Shown: positions 15,532-22,193 of the stretch, piece by piece
How positions within the stretch are numbered: the stretch's first letter is position 1
How the letters are laid out: each line of letters begins with the position of its first letter
Assembly (NCBI GenBank): GCA_009780135.1
Contig: WRAP01000015.1
Coordinates: 1-43,383 of the forward strand
DNA from: Bacillota bacterium
GTDB lineage: Bacteria; Bacillota; Clostridia; Christensenellales; Pumilibacteraceae
Reading direction: 5' to 3'
DNA length: 43,383 nt
Notes under the pieces: generated by a model
The model's database searches: none
Seen by the model: the letters and a program-made list of their open reading frames with translations, nothing else
What the model was told of the DNA's origin: nothing
Position numbers and translations under genes: made by a program

Positions 15532-17127
15532 TTAGTATTTTTCTATATTCTCGCCGTCGCTCCAAAGTCGCTCGAGGTTATAAAATTGGCGGGTATCGGG
15601 TAGCTGGACATGCAATATTACACTGCCGTAATCTATTGCCGACCAATCACGGTTGATATCTCGGCGGAGAGGTTCTATGCCATGTTTTTTAGAAAGCTCT
15701 TCGTCTACATGGTCGACAAGCGCTCGCACCGCTGTAGTAGAGTTAGCAGTAGCAATAACAAAATAATCGGCAATAATTGTCTTTTTAGCGATGTTTATAA
15801 GTGTGATGTCTTTGCCGAGTTTGTCATCTAGGACTTGGGCGATAGTATAAGCGAGATGAGTTTGATTTAATGAAAGTATTTTTTCGTTTCTAGTTTGTGT
15901 AGATTTGTTATTATCATTTGCGGGCGATATTCTGTCGTCCTTATTTATTTTCGGTTTCGGCGTATAAAATTCTAACGCATCTCTTGTTAAGTGATATATC
16001 TCTTTACCCTTTTTTTCTACAAAAAACTTTTTACATTCTAAAATTGCTTTTACTGCCTTATTGAGATTTTTTTCGCTCCGAACATAAAGCAAAGTTTCTC
16101 TATCTATTTCCCAATCTCTGCCTTGCTCACTAAAATCTGCCACAAATAAAATTTTAGCTAACTTACCCATTTTAGGAGCACCTGTTGTATGAAATTTTAT
16201 AGCATCTAACAGCGATTTTTTACGGATACCAAAAACAACTTTTGCTACCTCGCTACCAACAAATGCGTGCTTAATTTTATCGGGCTTATCGCTAAAACCA
16301 TATATATCGGCTACATTTATATCGTATTGAATTAAGTCATCATGCTCTATCTTTTTAGCAATATCATGTAGGAGTGCAACAAGTGTGGCTTCGTACTCGC
16401 TGGCACTATGAGTTTTAGCACGGTTTATCGCTTCGAGTGCTGTATTATAAATATGAGTAATCCGCTTATCGCCAAGATTAAATTCCTTAAATCTATTTAC
16501 AATAAAATTGAAATCATTATACAAATTATGCGTTTGAATATATTTTGCTACCGATTCTGGAATACTTTCAAACTTCTTAAAAGCAATATCCAACCTTGCT
16601 TGGCTTGAAGAATAATCTTCACCAACAAAGTCGGCTAGTATTATATTTGCCTCATGTTTTTTTGCCCATCTAACAATCTTTTTATTCTCTAAAGCAAAGT
16701 TTGGTCGCTCTATAATATAAAATGTAACAAAGGTTTTAAGTACATCAAAATCGTACCACTTATGCAATTTTTTAAGTATTTCGCTACCAATTGCGATATA
16801 CATAGGGCGATTAGGATATTGAGTTTTAATATGTCTAACCGTATCTACAGTATAGCTAATACCTTCGTTCTTTATTTCAAAATCGCTAATTAGTAAGCTA
16901 TCGCCATCGGGCTTTAATGCTAAACTTAGCATTTCTAATCTATTTTCACTACTGGCAAAACTACCCCGTTTTTTAAACGGAGAAATATTGCTCGGCATAA
17001 CTATTGTAGTGGCAAAGCGTGCTTTAAGATTCTTTACAATTTGTTCGTGAGCCTTTGTAACAGGGTCAAAACTTCCGCCAAAAAGCACCAGTGCATTATT
17101 TTCTATTTGTATATTTTCGTTTTTCAT
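15532..17127 (-). CDS. nadD: Fused NadD - YqeK-type HD phosphohydrolase - RsfS protein
   Basis: 531 residues holding three proteins that are normally separate neighbours in Firmicutes. Residues 1-203 are nicotinate-mononucleotide adenylyltransferase (NAD synthesis): GGSFDPVTKAH at 17-27 (nucleotide-binding motif, with T and A where HxGH is usual), ISYTVDT at 90 and SSSQAR at 173. Residues about 210-390 are a YqeK-type HD domain: ALLHD (H254, D255), HTTG at 313, ADFSEQGRD at 330; this family hydrolyses diadenosine tetraphosphate. After a polar linker (390-415), residues 417-531 are the ribosomal silencing factor RsfS (DYFVIAT, DWSAIDYG, RQFYNLERLW), which binds ribosomal protein uL14 and blocks subunit joining. 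No stop or frame change lies between the parts. AGGA precedes the ATG. A palindromic repeat occupies the short gap upstream. Confidence 0.93.
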   Translation of the reverse strand: MKNENIQIENNALVLFGGSFDPVTKAHEQIVKNLKARFATTIVMPSNISPFKKRGSFASSENRLEMLSLALKPDGDSLLISDFEIKNEGISYTVDTVRHIKTQYPNRPMYIAIGSEILKKLHKWYDFDVLKTFVTFYIIERPNFALENKKIVRWAKKHEANIILADFVGEDYSSSQARLDIAFKKFESIPESVAKYIQTHNLYNDFNFIVNRFKEFNLGDKRITHIYNTALEAINRAKTHSASEYEATLVALLHDIAKKIEHDDLIQYDINVADIYGFSDKPDKIKHAFVGSEVAKVVFGIRKKSLLDAIKFHTTGAPKMGKLAKILFVADFSEQGRDWEIDRETLLYVRSEKNLNKAVKAILECKKFFVEKKGKEIYHLTRDALEFYTPKPKINKDDRISPANDNNKSTQTRNEKILSLNQTHLAYTIAQVLDDKLGKDITLINIAKKTIIADYFVIATANSTTAVRALVDHVDEELSKKHGIEPLRRDINRDWSAIDYGSVILHVQLPDTRQFYNLERLWSDGENIEKY

Positions 17128-17138
17128 TTTTTCCTAAG

Positions 17139-17170
17139 GTGCGGGCGACAGATTACCGCCCCTACAATTT
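17139..17170 (-). repeat. GGGCG/CGCCC palindromic repeat, copy 1
   Basis: Short imperfect palindrome (GCGGGCGACAGATTACCGCC followed by CCTACA) between the nadD fusion gene and the gene before it. Its inverted relation to the CTGTAGGGGCG...CGCCCGCAC consensus seen at 33893 marks it as a member of the dispersed family. Confidence 0.7.
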
Positions 17171-17179
17171 ATCGGTCTT

Positions 17180-17530
17180 TTAATTGTCTTTTACAAATTT
17201 TTCGACTAGGTTAATTTTGCCGATTATATTATCGTTAAATTCGGATAATTGTTCGGCTGGTATCCAATATTCTTGACAGTAATCTGCTCCTACAACCTGA
17301 ACATCAAATTGTTTTATAAATTCGTCATTAACTTCAAACTCTAAAACATATCCAACAAAACCCGAAAATTCGTCTTGCGTATTCCATTCACTAGCGATTT
17401 GACAAGCATACTCCTTTTTTAGTACAGGATAAAATATCGGTTGCCAATCTAGTCTTGGCGGAAACTTTTTAAATCCGCTTTCTTTTATTAAATCATATTC
17501 TGTTTGACCAACAGGTCTATATAATTTCAT
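17180..17530 (-). CDS. Small conserved protein (often labelled ADP-ribosylation/crystallin J1)
   Basis: 116 residues, soluble, no signal peptide. The pattern YRPVG near the start, FPPRL..QPIFYPVL, EWN..DE.SGFVGYV, QVVGA..EYWIPAEQLSEFN and a final IIGKI matches a small, widely conserved Firmicute family that databases often call ADP-ribosylation/crystallin J1. I know of no established biochemical function for it. The start has AAGGAG 8 bases upstream. It follows obgE by 11 bases and is probably co-transcribed with obgE and the nadD fusion gene. Confidence 0.75.
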   Translation of the reverse strand: MKLYRPVGQTEYDLIKESGFKKFPPRLDWQPIFYPVLKKEYACQIASEWNTQDEFSGFVGYVLEFEVNDEFIKQFDVQVVGADYCQEYWIPAEQLSEFNDNIIGKINLVEKFVKDN

Positions 17531-17541
17531 TTTTATTCTCC

Positions 17542-18807
17542 TTATTCGTTATACTCAAACTCTACATCAAGTATCCGTACGGTATCGCCCTCTTGAATAC
17601 CAGCTCTTCTTAACGCTTTTAGAACTCCTTGGTCCTTTAAGCGTTTTTGGAAGTACCTAACGCTATCGGGATTATCCAGCACTACATTGCGTTGAAGCTC
17701 ATCCATCATACCGCCGACTATCTCGAAACCGTCGTCAGTTTTTATAATGTCGTATTCTGTTGTGTCTCTAGGAGCATACTCAAACGGTTCGTATTCTAGC
17801 GGCGCAAGCGGAGGAATTTTTTCTAGCGTTTTTACTACTTCTTTTAATAAGTTATCTAAACCGTTTCTAGTTATTCCGCTTATTGCTATTGGTTTTGTTC
17901 TAGTTTTTTTAGCAAAATTTGTAATCGCTTTTTTAAGCTCTTCTTCGGGTAAAATATCGCATTTATTAAGCACCACTATTTGAGGAGCACTCGCCAGCAC
18001 AACGCTATATTCTTTAAGCTCCTTATTTATAGCCTTAAAATCCGCCACAGGGTCTCGCCCCTCAACTCCCGATATATCTACTACATGTACAAGCATTCTG
18101 GTGCGTTCAATATGCCTTAAAAAATCAAGCCCTAAGCCTGCTCCTTGCGAAGCTCCCTCGATAAGACCTGGAATATCAGCAACTGTGAAGTGCATATCAT
18201 AAAACTTAGCAACCCCCAAGTTTGGACTTAAAGTTGTAAAATGATAATTAGCAATTTTAGGCGTAGCTCTAGTAACTACCGACAATAATGTTGATTTGCC
18301 AACATTAGGAAAGCCGATTAAGCCGACATCCGCAATTGTCTTTAATTCTAACACAACCGCCTTTTGCTCTATCTTAACCCCTAGTTGAGCAAAGTTCGGT
18401 GCTTGCCTTCTACTAGTCTTAAACCTAGCATTACCTTTACCGCCTCTACCGCCTTTAAGTGCCACCACTCTAGCACCATCGTCAAATAAATCCGCTAAAA
18501 TTCCGCCCGTCTCAAAATCCCTTACAATCGTGCCTCTTGGTACAGCAACAAACAAATCCTTGCCTGTTTTACCCATACAATACGCCGGTTCTCCCCTAGC
18601 ACCATGCTCGGCACGCAAAACTTGACCATGCCTAAAATCGCCTAGACTAGTCTTTCTATCGTCAGCAACAAAAACAATATTGCCACCTGCTCCGCCGTCA
18701 CCACCGTCTGGACCACCGTTAGAAATATACTTCTCGGTATAAAAACTAACAACCCCGTCACCGCCGTCGCCGGCTTTTATAAATACTTTTACTTTATCTA
18801 TGAACAT
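17542..18807 (-). CDS. obgE: GTPase ObgE/CgtA, 50S ribosome assembly
   Basis: 421 residues, normal length. An N-terminal glycine-rich Obg fold (DGGDGGAGGN near residue 38, GRGGKGNARF near 120) is followed by a G domain with GFPNVGKST (G1), DIPGL (G3) and NKCD (G4). The C-terminal OCT domain (about 350-421) carries GGMMDELQRNVVLDNPDSVRYF and ends in GDTVRILDVEFEY. Obg proteins act in late large-subunit assembly and stress control. The ATG has no clear ribosome site (AAAAAAG only). In Firmicutes obgE is commonly found just upstream of nadD, yqeK and rsfS, as here. Confidence 0.97.
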   Translation of the reverse strand: MFIDKVKVFIKAGDGGDGVVSFYTEKYISNGGPDGGDGGAGGNIVFVADDRKTSLGDFRHGQVLRAEHGARGEPAYCMGKTGKDLFVAVPRGTIVRDFETGGILADLFDDGARVVALKGGRGGKGNARFKTSRRQAPNFAQLGVKIEQKAVVLELKTIADVGLIGFPNVGKSTLLSVVTRATPKIANYHFTTLSPNLGVAKFYDMHFTVADIPGLIEGASQGAGLGLDFLRHIERTRMLVHVVDISGVEGRDPVADFKAINKELKEYSVVLASAPQIVVLNKCDILPEEELKKAITNFAKKTRTKPIAISGITRNGLDNLLKEVVKTLEKIPPLAPLEYEPFEYAPRDTTEYDIIKTDDGFEIVGGMMDELQRNVVLDNPDSVRYFQKRLKDQGVLKALRRAGIQEGDTVRILDVEFEYNE

Positions 18808-18895
18808 CTTTTTTACTGTCGTGCTAGCTATCGCATTAGTTACTTATCAGTTCCAACTATTTTACTACCTTGCTCGTATTACCTTTAGCTTTTTA

Positions 18896-19285
18896 TCATC
18901 GTGCTAGCCATACAAAATAAGGTATTATAACAAAACCAAATATAGCCACAATGCCCGCTAACGGAAGAAGGCATGACAAAACTATCCCCGCAATACTCAT
19001 CTTTGTTTTTTCTCTCTTAACTTGTTTTGCACCGAATATTATTCCAGCTATAGACATCGCTAGAGGAATAAAAGCTGAAATTGCCGATATTAAAAAAACA
19101 CTGAAAATGAAATTACCAACCGATGTCATTTCACAGCAATGTGCATTAGCGGGTCTTAGCCAACTTGGATTAGCCAAAAAGATTGTTCCGCTAATTACTA
19201 TTACGGCAAGCCAAATAGTAGATAATAGTCCCAAAATAAATGACACTAAGCCAAAAATCTTTTTAGTTTTCTCTCTGTTTTCCAT
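18896..19285 (-). CDS. Small multi-pass membrane protein, DUF4190-like
   Basis: 129 residues. A short basic N-terminus (ENREKTKK) leads into three or four hydrophobic segments (about 10-35, 55-85, 98-125). The FGLVSFILGLLS start and the KMSIAGIVLSCL segment resemble DUF4190-type membrane proteins of Firmicutes, whose function is unknown. There is no Shine-Dalgarno site: on the minus strand TATAAT (19297-19292) is followed by six bases and then the ATG, which suggests a leaderless transcript from an internal promoter. It lies 13 bases downstream of nth. Confidence 0.72.
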   Translation of the reverse strand: MENREKTKKIFGLVSFILGLLSTIWLAVIVISGTIFLANPSWLRPANAHCCEMTSVGNFIFSVFLISAISAFIPLAMSIAGIIFGAKQVKREKTKMSIAGIVLSCLLPLAGIVAIFGFVIIPYFVWLAR

Positions 19286-19298
19286 CTTTTAATTATAC

Positions 19299-19919
19299 TT
19301 ATTTTTCAAAATAACATCCATCTCTTACTGCACATTTTCCACACATCGGCTTCAAACTCTTACAACAATACCTTCCGTGAAAAATCAGCAACTGATGCAT
19401 TTTGCTAGCATTTTCCTTAAATAATTCCATTAAATCCTTTTCTACCGCTAACGGAGTTTTACCCTCGCTAAATCCTAATCGTCTACTAACCCTAAACACA
19501 TGAGTATCTACCGCTATAGTATTCTGCCCAAAAGCCTCACTTAATACAACATTAGCTGTCTTTCTGCCAACACCCTTTAGAGCGGTTAATTCCTCTAGCG
19601 TACTTGGTACTTCGCCATTATATTTAGCTACTAAATCATTACTAAGTGCTAAAATATTTTTTGATTTTTCTCTATAAAATCCGCACGAACGAATGATTTT
19701 CTCTAAAGCACTTTGTCCTAACTCTACCATTGCCATAGGAGTGTTTGCTAGCTTAAACAATTCTGTAGTAACAATATTTACCCGCTTATCAGTACACTGA
19801 GCAGATAAAACAGTAGCAACAAGAAGTTCAAAATTAGAACTATAATCTAACTCACACCTAGCATTAGGGTACGCTTTAGTTAAAACTTCAAAAATTTTTT
19901 TTGCCTTAGAACTCTCCAC
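19299..19919 (-). CDS. nth: Endonuclease III (base-excision repair)
   Basis: 206 residues, typical length. It has the helix-hairpin-helix LKGVGRKTANVVL with the catalytic Lys (GRK), the catalytic Asp in AVDTHVFRVSRRLG, an LLIFHGRYCC stretch and a C-terminal 4Fe-4S loop with spacing C-x6-C-x2-C-x5-C. It removes oxidised pyrimidines from DNA and nicks the abasic site. The start is the GTG at 19919. There is no Shine-Dalgarno site; TATAAT ends six bases before the GTG, with TTGTAA 17 bases further upstream. Confidence 0.95.
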   Translation of the reverse strand: MESSKAKKIFEVLTKAYPNARCELDYSSNFELLVATVLSAQCTDKRVNIVTTELFKLANTPMAMVELGQSALEKIIRSCGFYREKSKNILALSNDLVAKYNGEVPSTLEELTALKGVGRKTANVVLSEAFGQNTIAVDTHVFRVSRRLGFSEGKTPLAVEKDLMELFKENASKMHQLLIFHGRYCCKSLKPMCGKCAVRDGCYFEK

Positions 19920-19925
19920 ATCAAA

Positions 19926-19954
19926 ATTATAACATACTTATCTACTCTTTACAA
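19926..19954 (-). promoter_or_regulatory. Candidate promoter for nth, leaderless start
   Basis: On the minus strand TTGTAA (19954-19949), a 17-base spacer and TATAAT (19931-19926). The GTG start at 19919 is six bases after the -10 box, about where transcription itself should begin. Confidence 0.55.
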
Positions 19955-20422
19955 CCTACATTTTTCATAATAGACTAAATCCATATTCTCTTTAATGTTC
20001 TTTTCAATTCCAGTTATTCTATATCCCATCTTCTCATATAGATAGCACAATTTTGCCTCTTGCTTTATAGTATCTAATATCCATTTTTTAGCTTTTGGAT
20101 AAAATAATTCTACTTGCTTTATTGCAGTTTGTGCATAACCATTACTTTGAAAGCTAGAAATAATAAATATTTGAGAAAGTCTACAAGTGCTTTCTTCAAT
20201 GCGATGAATGCGAATATATCCTATACTTTCATCGCCTAAAGAAATTAAAAAGTGGTCTACATTATCAAAAGCAAATCTTGACCTAACCTTATCAAGCGTT
20301 TCTACTCCAGGGCTAGTATCGTAATCTTTATACTTTTCTAAAAGTGGTTTAAAGCTTACAATTTGCATTTCATGTATTTTTTCGCCATCTTGAATAGTTG
20401 CTTTTTTCAAATTTACTGCCAT
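19949..20422 (-). CDS. GNAT-family N-acetyltransferase
   Basis: 157 residues. It has the GNAT order: an N-terminal KKATIQDGEKIHEMQ strand-helix, the ESIGYIRIHR strand, the CRLSQIFIISSFQSNGYAQTAI segment (motif A, acetyl-CoA pyrophosphate loop, here SNGYAQ in place of Q/RxxGxG/A) and a C-terminal YLYEKMGYRITG (motif B, Tyr). The substrate cannot be told. It is the first gene of the leftward housekeeping group and ends 29 bases before nth. It has no Shine-Dalgarno site; TATAAT lies six bases before the ATG. Confidence 0.88.
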   Translation of the reverse strand: MAVNLKKATIQDGEKIHEMQIVSFKPLLEKYKDYDTSPGVETLDKVRSRFAFDNVDHFLISLGDESIGYIRIHRIEESTCRLSQIFIISSFQSNGYAQTAIKQVELFYPKAKKWILDTIKQEAKLCYLYEKMGYRITGIEKNIKENMDLVYYEKCRL

Positions 20423-20428
20423 TTTATT

Positions 20429-20458
20429 ATTATAGTATTTTTTAAGTACACAAGTCCA
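20429..20458 (-). promoter_or_regulatory. Candidate promoter for the GNAT gene, leaderless start
   Basis: On the minus strand TGGACT (20458-20453), an 18-base spacer and TATAAT (20434-20429); the ATG is at 20422, six bases after the -10 box. Confidence 0.5.
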
Positions 20459-20468
20459 CTAATTACAG

Positions 20469-20497
20469 TAATATAATCTAGTTGCTTATCATAAATA
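20469..20497 (+). promoter_or_regulatory. Sigma-E-like promoter candidate for yabP
   Basis: TAATATA (20469-20475) is close to the sporulation sigma-E -35 consensus (G/T A/C ATATT). After the expected 14 bases comes CATAAATA (20490-20497), a partial match to the -10 consensus CATACAAT. In Bacillus subtilis yabP is in the mother-cell sigma-E regulon. The -10 match is only about 5 of 8. Confidence 0.35.
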
Positions 20498-20502
20498 TAG
20501 AT

Positions 20503-20775
20503 ATGATAGAAACGCAAAAAAATCTAGCTAAGCCACATAGTGTGCATTTTGATAATAGAGAAAAGGGACACATAACAGGAGTAACTAAAGTTGTAAGCAG
20601 TAACGATAAGGAACTTATGTTAGAAACTCATGCAGGTGGGTTATTTTTAGCAGGAGCCGGTTTAAGAATAACAAAATTCAATGCAGACGAAGGATATTTA
20701 TCTTTTGAGGGCACACCAAATGCACTAAAATATACTGCAACCAAACAACCATTACTTAAAAGAATGTTTTCTTAA
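20503..20775 (+). CDS. yabP: Spore protein YabP
   Basis: 90 residues from the ATG at 20503; a TTG at 20482 would add seven residues but gives no better ribosome site. It fits the YabP family in length and pattern: PHSVHFDNREKGHITGV, a central LMLETHAGGLFLAGAGLRI and a C-terminal EGYLSFEG. YabP is needed for normal sporulation and is made in the mother cell. The adjacent yabQ confirms the call. No Shine-Dalgarno site is present. Confidence 0.88.
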   Translation: MIETQKNLAKPHSVHFDNREKGHITGVTKVVSSNDKELMLETHAGGLFLAGAGLRITKFNADEGYLSFEGTPNALKYTATKQPLLKRMFS

Positions 20776-20784
20776 TAAACTACT

Positions 20785-21117
20785 ATGCTTCAACAATTAT
20801 TATTATTTACAACCTCTATAGCACTCGGCTCGGTTTTAGGCGGAATATACTTTCTCCTTAATCTTTTAGCCAAAAGCACAAAGCTAAAAGCTATGAATTA
20901 TATATTTGATATAATATGGTGCGGTATTGCTTTTAGCGGTTTTAGCGTATTGACTATTTTTTTAGCTAGCGGGACTTTTCATATGTTTACATTACTTGGT
21001 ATGTTAGCGGGACTAGGTATTTCGGCAATTATTTTTAGCAAAACAAAGAAACTGAAAAATCGTAAAGAAAACGAAAACAAATATAAAGCATCATCACAAA
21101 AAAAGGACACTGTTTAG
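20785..21117 (+). CDS. yabQ: Spore cortex protein YabQ
   Basis: 110 residues. Three hydrophobic segments (about 4-27, 38-62, 66-86) are followed by a basic, Lys/Asn-rich tail. This order, and the position nine bases after yabP, identifies YabQ, a membrane protein of the developing spore required for cortex formation. It is shorter than many relatives. In other Firmicutes divIC commonly follows; here a terminator does. No ribosome site precedes the ATG, so coupling to yabP is likely. Confidence 0.85.
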   Translation: MLQQLLLFTTSIALGSVLGGIYFLLNLLAKSTKLKAMNYIFDIIWCGIAFSGFSVLTIFLASGTFHMFTLLGMLAGLGISAIIFSKTKKLKNRKENENKYKASSQKKDTV

Positions 21118-21129
21118 TGTCCTTTTTTT
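21098..21129 (+). terminator. Rho-independent terminator after yabQ
   Basis: Stem formed by AAAAAAAGGACACT and AGTGTCCTTTTTTT around a four-base loop; it overlaps the yabQ stop codon. It would also work on the opposite strand, towards the GH13-derived gene ending at 21161. Confidence 0.88.
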
Positions 21130-21134
21130 GTAGT

Positions 21135-21161
21135 TAGGCATTCAGTGAATGCCCCTATAAT
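21135..21161. repeat. GGGCG/CGCCC palindromic repeat, copy 2 (diverged)
   Basis: AGGCATTCAGTGAATGCCCC followed by TATAA, abutting the stop codon of the GH13-derived gene. It shares the TTCAGTGAA centre with the copies at 33829 and 33893. Confidence 0.65.
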
Positions 21162-22135
21162 TATATCTTAAAATTGTTATCTCTATTTTTTAAGATGACT
21201 GCTTCGCCAACCTTCACAACTCTCTTAAATATCTCACCACTAAGTAAATCAATACACCCTTTACCTGCACAAAAACCATAATCCTCTTGGCTGTTATTTA
21301 CTATAATTGTAATCAATTCTTCTGCCTCACTCTCGCTACTTTTTTTTCTCACCTTTCTTTCAAACGCAAAAACTCCGTTTGTGTCGCATAAAAATTCAAA
21401 TTCATAATTACTAAAAATATCTTTATAATCTAACCTGATTTTACTAAGATTTCTAAAATGTTTCATAAAATCTTTTTTACCATTTTTTAATTCACTCAAA
21501 AAATCAACCTTAGGAACTCCAGGCAAAGTATATGCCAAAACACTAGCTAACTTTAGCTTAGTAGCATCATGCAGTTTAATCATAATAAACGCACTCTCCA
21601 AAATAACTTTTGGATAATTGTTGATATATTCAATTACAGTATTACTAAGTCTAGTTCCATCGCCTGTTTTTATAAAATATAAAATGCCGTCTTTTATAGG
21701 ATGCTTTACTTTTTTGTTTTCAACTACAGTTAACTGCCAAGCGTTAGTCGAATTTTCCTCTGCAATAAGTCTATGTCCCGCACCTACCTGCAACACACCG
21801 CCTTTTGCTTTAATTTCAAATTTATAAAAATAAATTCCGCTACTATCTACAGAAGTATTTACTGTATATTGATTATATTCTCCGTCTAAAGTACACAACT
21901 CACTGCCTTCGCTTTTATAAGTGCCTTTCTCTAATTTCTCTAATTCATACCTAATCGGCACCTCGCCAGCTTTAGCTAATAGCATATAAACAGCCTTTGC
22001 CTTAATGCTTTCTTCTACATCAATCATAAAACTAATGCTCTTACCTAAAGTCATCACCCCTATAGTCGACTTATATCGCTTGTCCAAAGGATTAAATCTA
22101 ACTAATTTCTTTTCGTTTTTTATCTCATTTAGCAC
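21161..22135 (-). CDS. GH13-derived protein lacking the catalytic barrel
   Basis: 324 residues from a GTG at 22135, chosen because GGGAGG sits 7 bases upstream; the ATG at 22150 overlaps that site. Residues 1-137 match the N-terminal beta-sandwich of neopullulanase-type GH13 enzymes (YFYKFEIKA, ending in WQLTV). Residues 145-210 match the far end of the barrel: HPIKDGILYFIKTGD, ENYPK-like NNYPK, HD at 189-190 (normally the HD of the third catalytic Asp) and TLPGVP at 203. Residues 225-324 are the amylase C-terminal beta-domain (FRNLSKIRLDY, FEFL, DLLSGE). Most of the barrel, about 300 residues with the nucleophile Asp and the acid/base Glu, is absent, as is the YYGDE loop. It is therefore not an active glycosidase; it may be a binding protein or a decaying gene. 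It lies 58 bases after cotH. Confidence 0.8.
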   Translation of the reverse strand: MLNEIKNEKKLVRFNPLDKRYKSTIGVMTLGKSISFMIDVEESIKAKAVYMLLAKAGEVPIRYELEKLEKGTYKSEGSELCTLDGEYNQYTVNTSVDSSGIYFYKFEIKAKGGVLQVGAGHRLIAEENSTNAWQLTVVENKKVKHPIKDGILYFIKTGDGTRLSNTVIEYINNYPKVILESAFIMIKLHDATKLKLASVLAYTLPGVPKVDFLSELKNGKKDFMKHFRNLSKIRLDYKDIFSNYEFEFLCDTNGVFAFERKVRKKSSESEAEELITIIVNNSQEDYGFCAGKGCIDLLSGEIFKRVVKVGEAVILKNRDNNFKI

Positions 22136-22193
22136 AAAAAAACCTCCCATTTATATTACAATATGAATGAAAGGCTTAATATATGAGCTATTT

